Shown piece by piece: positions 1-8,679 of a stretch of DNA of 64,000 nt. Position numbers and translations under genes: made by a program. Source of the stretch: an uncultured Persicobacter sp. (GTDB lineage Bacteria; Bacteroidota; Bacteroidia; Cytophagales; Cyclobacteriaceae); NCBI GenBank assembly GCA_947498325.1, contig CANMKE010000010.1:1-64000 (forward strand), given 5' to 3'. Position 1 is the first letter of the stretch. The number at the start of each line of letters is the position of its first letter. A model generated the notes under the pieces. The model ran no database searches and was not told the DNA's origin. It saw only the letters and a program-made list of their open reading frames with translations.

Positions 1-164
1 ACCTCCCCACCCGAACGGGCGGCGGCAACTGCCTGATTTGCACCCTTTCCCCCAAAATACTGGTGAAAATTCGCATTCGTAACGGTCTCACCGAGTTGAG
101 GCAATCGTGGCATTTTCATCACCAAATCCACGTTGGATGAACCAATAACCAATATATTCTTCAT
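1..164 (-). CDS. Ribokinase-like PfkB sugar kinase (N-terminal part, runs off the window)
   Basis: The first 54 codons of a minus-strand gene starting at 164 are visible. They encode an N-terminal nucleotide/sugar-kinase fold opening with an ILVIGSSNVDLV strand, followed by the GGKGANQAVAAAR signature that binds the sugar in ribokinases. PfkB kinases of this type phosphorylate ribose, or 2-deoxyribose in deoK-type variants, using ATP. The gene starts 43 bases after the deoC stop on the same strand, so the two are probably cotranscribed. That pairing favours pentose or deoxyribose salvage, but the substrate cannot be fixed from the N-terminus. The rest of the gene lies outside the window. Confidence 0.85.
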   Translation of the reverse strand, partial: MKNILVIGSSNVDLVMKMPRLPQLGETVTNANFHQYFGGKGANQAVAAARSGGE

Positions 165-207
165 AGTTAAAAATGATGTGTGGCTGATAAAAAATAGGTC
201 TGATGGC

Positions 208-945
208 TTAGTCAGCTAACTGAGCCATCGCTTCTTCTAACATATCGATTGTAGCGGTCGCTCCTGCACGGTGGCAACCAATCTCTTTGACTTCCAAAAG
301 TCTTTTCAGGCTGCGGATACCACCTGAAGCTTTGATTTTCACGTTCGGTCCAACGCTCGCTTTCATCAATTTAAGCACCTCGTCAGTAGCACCTTCATAG
401 CTAAAACGGCCATCTTCGCCCTTGACAAAACCAAAACCAGTTGAAGTCTTCACGTAGTCCGCTTCTACCTCTGTACAGATCTGACACAACTTAACGATAG
501 AGGCTTCTTCAGTGATATAATCGGTCTCGAAAATCACTTTCAATGATGCGCCACGCTCATGACAAGCGTCCGCTAAAGCCTTGATCTCTTCTTTCAAATA
601 AGCCCAGTCTTTTTGGATCGCCTTACCGATGTTGATGACCATATCAATCTCCTGTGCACCATCCTTGATCGCCTGAACGGTCTCGTAAACTTTCACATCG
701 ATTGATGAAATTCCGCCTGGGAAACCTACCACACAGCCCACTTTAACGGCTGTTCCTGCCAACAATTTTTTGGCTTGGTTCACTGCGAAAGGCTTCACAC
801 AAACCGAAGCGACATTGTATTTGGCAGCTACCTCGCAGCCAATTTCCAAGTCCTTGTCCGTTAATTGTGGGTGAAGGATCGTATGATCGATCATTGATGC
901 TAATTCTTGCACATTGCTCATAGTCGTAAATTTATTTTTGCTCAA
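208..945 (-). CDS. deoC: Deoxyribose-phosphate aldolase
   Basis: The 245-residue product is a class I aldolase that reversibly splits 2-deoxyribose 5-phosphate into glyceraldehyde 3-phosphate and acetaldehyde in the cytoplasm. The sequence shows the family pattern: MIDHTILHP near the N-terminus, the CVVGFPGG strand, the acidic EIDMVINIG segment, the Schiff-base lysine motif VKTSTGFG and the phosphate-binding KASGGIR loop. Length is normal for the family. A second start at codon 9 (position 921) fits the family N-terminus slightly better. The ribokinase-like gene follows 43 bases downstream, consistent with a deoxynucleoside or deoxyribose salvage unit. Confidence 0.95.
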   Translation of the reverse strand: MSKNKFTTMSNVQELASMIDHTILHPQLTDKDLEIGCEVAAKYNVASVCVKPFAVNQAKKLLAGTAVKVGCVVGFPGGISSIDVKVYETVQAIKDGAQEIDMVINIGKAIQKDWAYLKEEIKALADACHERGASLKVIFETDYITEEASIVKLCQICTEVEADYVKTSTGFGFVKGEDGRFSYEGATDEVLKLMKASVGPNVKIKASGGIRSLKRLLEVKEIGCHRAGATATIDMLEEAMAQLAD

Positions 946-1078
946 TTAATTCATTATTGAGCTGGTTTTGGATAAAAAATATTCTAAAAAAGAGGGTTTT
1001 TATATCTGTAAAATGAATCATCAAACCCACTTCTATTTTTAATCTTAACAAGGCTATTCCCGAGAAATTATCAGGGAA

Positions 1079-2998
1079 TTACTTGCTCAGATAAGATTTC
1101 TTTCTCAAAAAATTGATCTTGTTGTTGATGTATTCCCCTCCGTACTCCTGTTGCTCATAAAGGCTGATCTGCTGCAATGTTCGTAGCAAATCTCTATCGT
1201 TAATATGATTTACTTCGATACAGTTCATAATCCGAAGGGCGACGAATGGATTTTCGGAATGAAGCAGTTGCTTCATTTTTTTCAGTGCCTTAGCCTGGTG
1301 CCCATGAACATACAACGCCTCCGAGCTCGCCGCCTGTACCGTCAAATTGGAATCGTTCAACATCAGTTTAAGCTTGGTCAATAGCGCTGGGCTGAGCAAT
1401 TTTTGCTGAATACAACCATTAACTCCCCAAAAACGAATCGCTGAAACCTCATCATTCAGCAACTGCAACAATTTACCTTCATCATTTGTCGATGTTGCTT
1501 CCCATGCCGCCTTGCGTATGGCTTTCATCGGCTGATTTTTGGCATATAATGTATAAGGGATTTTTGCTTTTTGGCAGTTGGCATAAAAATCACTTTCAGG
1601 AATAAAACCAATATCGTTGGTGCTTTCCATTTCTGATTTCAATGCTTTACGGAACCGCTTCAAGACCTTGGCGTATTGTTGATCTGCCGCAAGATTATGA
1701 ACATTATCAGGATCTGCTTTACAGTCATACAATTCTTCTATCGCCCGTGGCTCAAAGTATGCAGATGAATAAGCATCCGTTTTCCTTGCTTTATAGGCTC
1801 TTTCCCAGGCTTTAATTCCTTCTGCTTTCCAAAGGAAGTTGATGTGAATACCATTAGGATGTTCAGGATAAAAATTACGCACATAACGGAATTGCTTATC
1901 TCTTAGGCTTCGAACCAAATCAAGGCTTTCATCCATTCGCCCACGGAATCCATAGCTGTAACGCTCTTTGTGCGCTCCAAAGATGTCATGCCCCTGATAT
2001 GATTTTGGTGCTTTTACATCACCCATCGCAAGAATTGTCGCCGGCAAATCAATCAAGCTGACAATTTTATTTTCAAGGTCTTTTCGTTCTTCGCCCTGAT
2101 ATTTTGGTGGGATATAAATGATCAACGGAATCTTAAGCCCGGACTCAAAAGTAAATCGCTTGCTTCTTCCCTGCACGCCACCGTGATCACTCGAATAAAT
2201 GATGATCGTATTGTCGAGCTCACCGATTTTTTCAAGATAGTCCACCACATATTTGTACTCCAAATCCATCATTTCCATGAACTCATAATAGGAGGCAAAA
2301 TCCTTACGGACTTCGGGAATGTCTGGTAAATACGCAGGAACACGAACCTGCGATGGCTTAATGTGCGTCAGCTTGGAAATCCACTGATCCATCTCGGTGC
2401 TATCAATATATTCAAAGCTGTCCCGAAAATATTTGTAGCGGTCTTTCTGCGGATGAAGACGCGTCTCATGACTGATCCAAGTATTGTAAAATATAAAGAA
2501 GGGTTGTTTTCCCTTACGTCCTTCCAAAGACTCATTAATGTCCCAAAAATCATCCTTATCCCAGACATTTTTTGGGCAGGAAGCATTATAATCTTTCTTA
2601 AATCTTAGCGTAGTAAAATAGCCGTTTTCCTTTAAAAGTGCAGGAAAGTAAACAATGGAAGAATCCATCTCCACCTTACATCGCATATGCTCCGTACCGA
2701 TCGATGTGGGCAACACTCCGGTGATGATCGAAGATCGCGAAGGGGCACAAACCGGTGCATTCGCAAAAGCATTCTGAAAAGTAATCCCCTGCTCAGCAAG
2801 TCGGTCAAGGTTCGGCGTCACGGCCAATGAATCTCCATAACACCCCAAAAAAGGGCTATTGTCTTCACTGACAAACCATAAAATATTAGGTAGCCGTTCG
2901 GCTGCTCTTTGCTGCACTTTTTCTGGCGCGGCCAAACCCGCTAAAAAAAATAAAACTGAAAAATTAAACATACCCATTGCATCATCATTGTAGTACAT
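1079..2998 (-). CDS. Exported S1-family sulfatase with C-terminal HEAT-like repeats
   Basis: The 639-residue protein is a type I sulfatase. The active-site motif C84-A-P-S-R88 is the classic CxPxR, in which Cys is converted to formylglycine. A metal-binding DxN-type element (SEDNSPFLGCYGD) precedes it, and a YSSDHGG motif lies in the middle. This N-terminal signature resembles heparan N-sulfatase-like (sulfamidase) members, but the true substrate is unknown. The C-terminal 150 residues look like alpha-helical HEAT-type repeats, a common add-on in environmental sulfatases. A hydrophobic segment at residues 10-24 serves as a signal peptide; Met8 or Met10 is a plausible alternative start. The gene is divergent from the HTCS regulator at 3265, a typical glycan-locus arrangement. 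Confidence 0.9.
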   Translation of the reverse strand: MYYNDDAMGMFNFSVLFFLAGLAAPEKVQQRAAERLPNILWFVSEDNSPFLGCYGDSLAVTPNLDRLAEQGITFQNAFANAPVCAPSRSSIITGVLPTSIGTEHMRCKVEMDSSIVYFPALLKENGYFTTLRFKKDYNASCPKNVWDKDDFWDINESLEGRKGKQPFFIFYNTWISHETRLHPQKDRYKYFRDSFEYIDSTEMDQWISKLTHIKPSQVRVPAYLPDIPEVRKDFASYYEFMEMMDLEYKYVVDYLEKIGELDNTIIIYSSDHGGVQGRSKRFTFESGLKIPLIIYIPPKYQGEERKDLENKIVSLIDLPATILAMGDVKAPKSYQGHDIFGAHKERYSYGFRGRMDESLDLVRSLRDKQFRYVRNFYPEHPNGIHINFLWKAEGIKAWERAYKARKTDAYSSAYFEPRAIEELYDCKADPDNVHNLAADQQYAKVLKRFRKALKSEMESTNDIGFIPESDFYANCQKAKIPYTLYAKNQPMKAIRKAAWEATSTNDEGKLLQLLNDEVSAIRFWGVNGCIQQKLLSPALLTKLKLMLNDSNLTVQAASSEALYVHGHQAKALKKMKQLLHSENPFVALRIMNCIEVNHINDRDLLRTLQQISLYEQQEYGGEYINNKINFLRKKSYLSK

Positions 2999-3264
2999 TG
3001 CGAAGTAATGCGGTAAAAATCAGAGCATGGAGCATAAAAAATCTTTTTACGGTTGATAATCTTTCATGCTTAAAAATTTCGTTTTGCTCCGCTTTCGGAA
3101 GAGGAAAAATAGTTCCTTAAAATGTAACAGATCTCTTGAAAAGGGTGAAAAATCAACAATCCACCATGGAAATGGTAAAAATCATCTTTTTCATGCCTAT
3201 AATTGTACTGAAGGAGGATCCCCGATAATTTTTTTACTCTTCACACTTTTTTTGACACTACTAT

Positions 3265-6200
3265 ATGAAAAGATTTTTAGACCTTTTCGCGCTCGTTTTT
3301 ATATTAACCTTAGGCGCAGCTCAGGCAGAAAATATCAACTTTGAGACCCTCACCAGAAAAGATGGGCTCTCTCATTCTTTGATCACCAATATCATTCAGG
3401 ACCACACCGGTTATATGTGGTATGGTACTCAGGATGGTCTCTTACGCTATGACGGATACAAGTTCAAAGTCTTTAAACCCAACAAAGAAGACCCGAAGAG
3501 CATTCAGAGCTCATGGGTAACCGAACTGTTAGTCGACAGAAAGAATCAACTTTGGGTGCGCTTCAGAAACGGGGGAATCAGCATGTACAATCCTACTTCC
3601 GAGGATTTCACGAACTTCAACCACGATCCCGACGACTCGACCACAATCAGCAATGATCTCTCTCCTTATCAGACCTACACGGAGCAAAAATCCATGCAGG
3701 AAACACCGGACGGTAATGTATGGATGTGTACCATGAATGGGCTGAATAAGATTGACATCAATAGTCTGAAAGTTACTCGATATTATAAAAGTGCCAATGG
3801 GTTGAGTGATCAAATTACCACCTGTTTGTTTTTGGAAGGAAAGGATAAATTATGGATTGGTACCACAAAGGGACTCAATCTACTTGACCTAAAGACAAAC
3901 AAAATCACCCAAATAAAAGAGCACCTGCACAGTAAACAAATTACTGTACTATTAAAAGATAGCCAAAATACATATTGGGCCGGGACGAAAGCCAATGGCT
4001 TGTATCGATTTACGATGGACCACTCGCTCAATTTCACCTCTTTCAAGGGAATTCTTACAGGCAAAAATCAGGTAGAGCACATCCGTAATCAAGGGGTATT
4101 GAGTTTGATCATCGCTAATGATGGCGATATTTACCTCGGAATGCATCAAGGTTTGTTTCAGCTCGATCAGCAGGGAAAGGTAATCAAAAATATTACCGAA
4201 GGATACAGTATGCCCACTATCGGACGAATGATTCAGGACCAGCAGGGAAATATTTGGGCCGGAGGGTCTACGGATCATGTGGGTATTTATAAATATGAGC
4301 CCCATAATGATCAGTTGATGGAATTTGATGAAAACCAATTGCAGTCTAATGGTTTTTCCTCCAATAAAATCACCTCCATTTATCAGAGCAAAGGTGGCGT
4401 ACTGTGGATTGGTACCTCCAAGGGAGGGTTGATGAAATGCAACCTGCATGGCCGCGCATTTTTGCGTTATGGGCCGAGTCATTTCCCCGACTTCGACCAT
4501 ATGGTACATGCCATTTACAAACAGGACAACCGGATTTATGTAGGAACGCAGCTATCTTTTGATATTTTCGATACCAATTTTAAACTCATCAAAAGGTATA
4601 AGCGCGGAAAAGGTGCCGATGCGGTGCCAGCAAGCGTGGTGGGGGTTTTTGGAACCCCAGTAAAAAACGATAATCTATGGGTAGGATATTTTGAGGGGAA
4701 AGTCTCTGAGTTCAATATAAAAACAGGCAAATTCCACCATTACAATATCCACTTACCCGAAGACTCATCCAAATTCAGCCCCTGGTCTCCGCGATCAATT
4801 CTGACAACCTCTGCCGGCGACACTTACTTTGCTTCGATCACTGGTGGGATCATGGTGAAGAAAAATGGCCAAAATTATTTTCAAAATCTAAAGGCATTGG
4901 TCAAAAACCCAGACCATGTTAAATCCTCGAATTATGCATTTATGGAGGCTTCGGATGGTAAAATATGGATTGGCTCTGTGAAGGAGGGCATCTATATTTA
5001 TGATCCGAAAGAATATAGAATCACTCCTTTTGTATATAATGATCAAGGGTTGTCGAGCCATGAAATCAAAGAAATGTACGAGGCTCAAAACGGGGAAATA
5101 TGGATTGCTACACGTTATGGTTTGAATCGCTATAATCCGTTGAACCAAACGATAAAAAGTTATTTGGTGAAAGATGGATTGCCCTCCAATATTCTTCATG
5201 GCATCCTTGAAGACCGCAAGGGGAATATTTGGGTCAGTACCAACAATGGCATCAGCCGATTAGATGTAAACAGTAACCGATTTGTTAATTTCTACGAGGA
5301 AGATGGACTGCTTTCCAATGAGTTCAACGAACGGGCTTTTTTCAAAGATCAGGATGGAATGTTCTATTTTGGTGATAGAATGGGCATTGTTAAATTTAAC
5401 CCCAATAACATATCAATAGACACTTCAAGCCCACGGACTTATATCAGTGGTTTCGAGATCAATGGAGAAGACAATAATGGGCAAAGTACAATTTCACGAT
5501 CAGAATTGAACAATAAACTGAACGCAAATCAGGAGATCGACCTGCCTTATAATTCCAACAACTTTGCCGTAAGTGTATCTACCCTTGATTTTCGTGCGCC
5601 GCAAAAAATCCGCTACCGCTATCGCCTCAAAGGTCTGGATAAACATTGGAATTATACTGCCCATGGAGAAAATACCATCAAATATCCTTTTTTGGAACCC
5701 GGTGACTACACCCTACAGATGGAAGCCTCCAACCCTGATGGTATTTGGTCGGGAAAGATCAAAGAAAACCGGGTGATCATCTCCCCTCCTTGGTATCAGT
5801 CGGCCTGGTTCAAAACTTTGTTGACTTTGATTGCTTTCGGAACCATGGCCGCCTTTATCATCATCTATATTCACCTGATTAAAAAGAGTAAACGCCACTT
5901 AGAGAAAACAGTGAAGGAAAGAACGGCGGAACTCAAAGAGGTGAACTCTGAACTTTTAGCAGTTAATGAAGAATTGCAGACTCAGCAAGAGGTGGTTATT
6001 AACCAGAATACAGAACTCCAAAATCGCCAACAGGAACTCCGTCAGCAAAAACGAAACATTGAACTGATGGCCAAAATGGGGCGGAAGATCACTTCAAGCG
6101 TAGAGCTAAATCGAGTATTTGGGGAAATTTACAGCAATATTTCTGAATTGGTGGACATCGACGAAATGATGATTGGTCAGGTGAATGAAAAAACTGGTCA

Positions 6201-8151
6201 GCTGGAACTTTGGGGGGTTCGTGGAGATGTTAACGAGTTGATTAAAGATCAAATTGACCTTAAATCCGAGGCGCGATTGTCTGCTTATGTCGTTCGCAGT
6301 AACCAGTATATTTTCAGTAATGACCTGCGTGTCGATACGCAGAATTTACTCCGATATCCGGACAGAAAATATGAGCAAAAAGAATCCTCCGGGGTTTATT
6401 TGCCATTGAATTTCCGCAATGATAAACCATTAGGGGTTTTAGTGGCGATTTCAAATAAACTCAATGCCTTTACACAGACAGATTTAAGTCTGCTCTCCAA
6501 CTTAGCCTCTTATGCCTCGATTGCCATCACCAATGCGAGTGCCTATGAGAAACTCTATTTTCAGTCGGAGCAACTTAAAAATATTGATAAAATAAAGACT
6601 GACTTTTACACCAATGTATCTCATGAATTTCGGACGCCACTCACATTAATTCAGGGGCCTGTTGAGGAATTATTACACTCGGAAGCTATCGCCGTACCTG
6701 ATAGAAACCTGTTAAAGATTATCTCTCGAAATTCAAAGTTGCTGTTAAGTTTGGTAGAGCAGATTATGGAACTTTCCAGAATTGATGGAGGTGCAATTGC
6801 CTTTAAGGAAAAGAAAAATAACCTTGGTCACCATTTTGAAACCATCTACGATTCCTTTAAACATTTGGCATTACAGAAAAGAATCGAGATTATTTTCAAT
6901 TCAACATTGGAAGGGTTAACTGCCAAATATGATTTAGATGTAGTGAATAAAATCATCTATAACTTACTGAATAATAGCATTAAATACACTAAAGAAGGTG
7001 GGCTCATTATTTTCACTGCTAAAATGGCCAATGATGGTCTCGAGATCTCTATCTCAGATAATGGAGATGGTATTCCAGAGCAAAAAATTGATCAGATATT
7101 CAACCGTTTTTACCGCTTATCTGAGAATGATGAAGACGCCATTGGTTCTGGTATTGGGCTGTCGATTGTTAAGCAGCTGATTGAAAAAATGGGGGGAGAT
7201 ATTAGTGTTGAAAGTAAATACAAAGATCTATTTGATGATCACGGAACAACTTTCACAGTCAATATTCCAGTGTTACTGTCTGATGAGGAAGTTGTTGATA
7301 CACCAGAAGCCAACAGTCAGCTAACACCAGTCATTGCCAATAATGAGGTTTTGAAAATGGCGGACAACATCACCAAACCTAAAGTAATGATCGTTGAAGA
7401 CAATGCCGATCTGAGGTATTTCCTTTACAGCCAGTTAGAAAAATTCTATTTTGTTGTTGAGGCAAAAAATGGCGTAGAGGCCCTGAAATTGATTGAAAAA
7501 GAGCCCCCCCATTTGATCATTTCTGATATTATGATGCCTGAAATGGATGGTATCAGCTTATGTCGAAGGGTGAAGGAAAATGAGAAAACTTGCCATATCC
7601 CTATCATATTAATCACGGCAAAAGATGCGGAGCAAGATAAAATTGTTGGATTAGAAGCTGGCGCTTCAGATTATATCACTAAACCTTTTAAAGCAGAAGA
7701 GCTATTTCTGAAAGCCAAAAATTATCTCAATCAACGGTTGAGCATGATTGATCATTCAAATAAAAGTATTTTTGAAGAAGGGATTACGCCATTAAACGAC
7801 GCCAATCCTAAGGATCAGGAATTTATTAATAATATAAAAGCGTTAATCGAAGATAATATTGAAAACTCCGCTTTGGGCATTGATTTTTTCTGTGAGAATT
7901 TGGGAGTAAGCAGGTCGTGGTTGTACAGCAAAATGAAATCCCTCTTAGGCGTATCGATGAATGAGTTCGTTCGCCAATGTCGACTAAATTTAGCCGCAAA
8001 AATTCTGGTGAGTCAAAAGCTTTCAACCGCTCAGGTCGCCTATTCTGTCGGTTTCAACGATCCGAAATATTTTGCCCGTTGTTTCAAGAAAGAATTTGGT
8101 GTTGGTCCGAAACAATATTTATCAGCGAAACTCGAAGCGACAATAAATTAG
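3265..8151 (+). CDS. Hybrid two-component system (HTCS) sensor/regulator with a GAF domain
   Basis: A 1628-residue single-chain regulator of glycan use. In order: signal peptide (1-21); about 14 Reg_prop propeller repeats with W-G-T and D-GL motifs forming the periplasmic sensor (about 25-730); a Y_Y_Y domain (about 760-835); a membrane helix (about 845-872); a long coiled coil (875-935); a GAF-like domain (about 930-1095); HisKA with phospho-acceptor His1120 in SHEFRTPL; HATPase_c with N and G boxes (to about 1350); a receiver with Asp1421 in SDIMMPEMDG; and an AraC-type HTH (about 1520-1628). It would sense an oligosaccharide in the periplasm and activate neighbouring genes directly. The GAF domain between membrane and kinase is not part of the standard HTCS plan. 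Neighbours are a divergent sulfatase and convergent GH20 and GH2 genes. Confidence 0.95.
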   Translation: MKRFLDLFALVFILTLGAAQAENINFETLTRKDGLSHSLITNIIQDHTGYMWYGTQDGLLRYDGYKFKVFKPNKEDPKSIQSSWVTELLVDRKNQLWVRFRNGGISMYNPTSEDFTNFNHDPDDSTTISNDLSPYQTYTEQKSMQETPDGNVWMCTMNGLNKIDINSLKVTRYYKSANGLSDQITTCLFLEGKDKLWIGTTKGLNLLDLKTNKITQIKEHLHSKQITVLLKDSQNTYWAGTKANGLYRFTMDHSLNFTSFKGILTGKNQVEHIRNQGVLSLIIANDGDIYLGMHQGLFQLDQQGKVIKNITEGYSMPTIGRMIQDQQGNIWAGGSTDHVGIYKYEPHNDQLMEFDENQLQSNGFSSNKITSIYQSKGGVLWIGTSKGGLMKCNLHGRAFLRYGPSHFPDFDHMVHAIYKQDNRIYVGTQLSFDIFDTNFKLIKRYKRGKGADAVPASVVGVFGTPVKNDNLWVGYFEGKVSEFNIKTGKFHHYNIHLPEDSSKFSPWSPRSILTTSAGDTYFASITGGIMVKKNGQNYFQNLKALVKNPDHVKSSNYAFMEASDGKIWIGSVKEGIYIYDPKEYRITPFVYNDQGLSSHEIKEMYEAQNGEIWIATRYGLNRYNPLNQTIKSYLVKDGLPSNILHGILEDRKGNIWVSTNNGISRLDVNSNRFVNFYEEDGLLSNEFNERAFFKDQDGMFYFGDRMGIVKFNPNNISIDTSSPRTYISGFEINGEDNNGQSTISRSELNNKLNANQEIDLPYNSNNFAVSVSTLDFRAPQKIRYRYRLKGLDKHWNYTAHGENTIKYPFLEPGDYTLQMEASNPDGIWSGKIKENRVIISPPWYQSAWFKTLLTLIAFGTMAAFIIIYIHLIKKSKRHLEKTVKERTAELKEVNSELLAVNEELQTQQEVVINQNTELQNRQQELRQQKRNIELMAKMGRKITSSVELNRVFGEIYSNISELVDIDEMMIGQVNEKTGQLELWGVRGDVNELIKDQIDLKSEARLSAYVVRSNQYIFSNDLRVDTQNLLRYPDRKYEQKESSGVYLPLNFRNDKPLGVLVAISNKLNAFTQTDLSLLSNLASYASIAITNASAYEKLYFQSEQLKNIDKIKTDFYTNVSHEFRTPLTLIQGPVEELLHSEAIAVPDRNLLKIISRNSKLLLSLVEQIMELSRIDGGAIAFKEKKNNLGHHFETIYDSFKHLALQKRIEIIFNSTLEGLTAKYDLDVVNKIIYNLLNNSIKYTKEGGLIIFTAKMANDGLEISISDNGDGIPEQKIDQIFNRFYRLSENDEDAIGSGIGLSIVKQLIEKMGGDISVESKYKDLFDDHGTTFTVNIPVLLSDEEVVDTPEANSQLTPVIANNEVLKMADNITKPKVMIVEDNADLRYFLYSQLEKFYFVVEAKNGVEALKLIEKEPPHLIISDIMMPEMDGISLCRRVKENEKTCHIPIILITAKDAEQDKIVGLEAGASDYITKPFKAEELFLKAKNYLNQRLSMIDHSNKSIFEEGITPLNDANPKDQEFINNIKALIEDNIENSALGIDFFCENLGVSRSWLYSKMKSLLGVSMNEFVRQCRLNLAAKILVSQKLSTAQVAYSVGFNDPKYFARCFKKEFGVGPKQYLSAKLEATIN

Positions 8152-8249
8152 CATAAATTAAATTATGAGCTAAGCCAACGGAGCTAAAAAATATACCCCA
8201 CGCCCTCCTTAAAAGTAGATTATTGGGGTGGATCATGGTGAGATTGAAA

Positions 8250-8284
8250 GAAAAGGCCTGAGCAAAATACTCAGGCCTTTTTTC
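8250..8284 (+). terminator. Rho-independent terminator of the HTCS gene
   Basis: A GC-rich inverted repeat, AAAGGCCTGAG / CTCAGGCCTTT, with a short CAAAATA loop is followed by a T run on the plus strand. It lies about 100 bases after the HTCS stop codon. Confidence 0.85.
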
Positions 8285-8517
8285 TTTACTTTATATGTTG
8301 TGGCACATCGCTACGCAACAACTTTCAATAACTAACTTGTAATTTTAACCATTGATCACGTAGAATATCACAGATTAAATCTTTGGCTTATTAGTCCAAA
8401 TAGGCGCAGCGTACATTCACCGCTCACTAACCAAGGTTTAGTATATTCTAATTCCCTGAAAATAGGCTATCGAATATTTTTGATCGGGGTGATTGTATAT
8501 TTTCGACAGCCTACCCT

Positions 8518-8564
8518 AAAAAAAACACTTCTATTCGATCAATAACGATAATCGAATAGAAGTG
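8518..8564 (-). terminator. Terminator of the GH20 gene
   Basis: A perfect 14-base stem (8526-8539 with 8551-8564, CACTTCTATTCGAT and its complement) closes an 11-base loop. On the minus strand it is followed by eight T residues, the structure expected of a strong intrinsic terminator. It sits about 115 bases past the GH20 stop. Confidence 0.85.
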
Positions 8565-8679
8565 CGAACACCACTCATATAATTGAAAATTATTTCAAGG
8601 AATAGCGCTTGTACATATTTTTATAATTTATAAAATGATAATCATTTATTAACATCTATATGATGTGTAAATTACCATA

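Larger units (their letters stand above)
8152..8679. other. Intergenic region between convergent genes
   Basis: This 528-base stretch separates the HTCS gene from the convergent GH20 gene. It holds one terminator for each strand (8250-8284 and 8518-8564). No convincing open reading frame, RNA gene or promoter is visible in the remaining AT-rich sequence. Confidence 0.6.

Noticed and set aside
3066-3344. 92-codon frame overlapping the HTCS start
   Set aside because: Overlaps a clearly real signal peptide in another frame and has no protein-like pattern.
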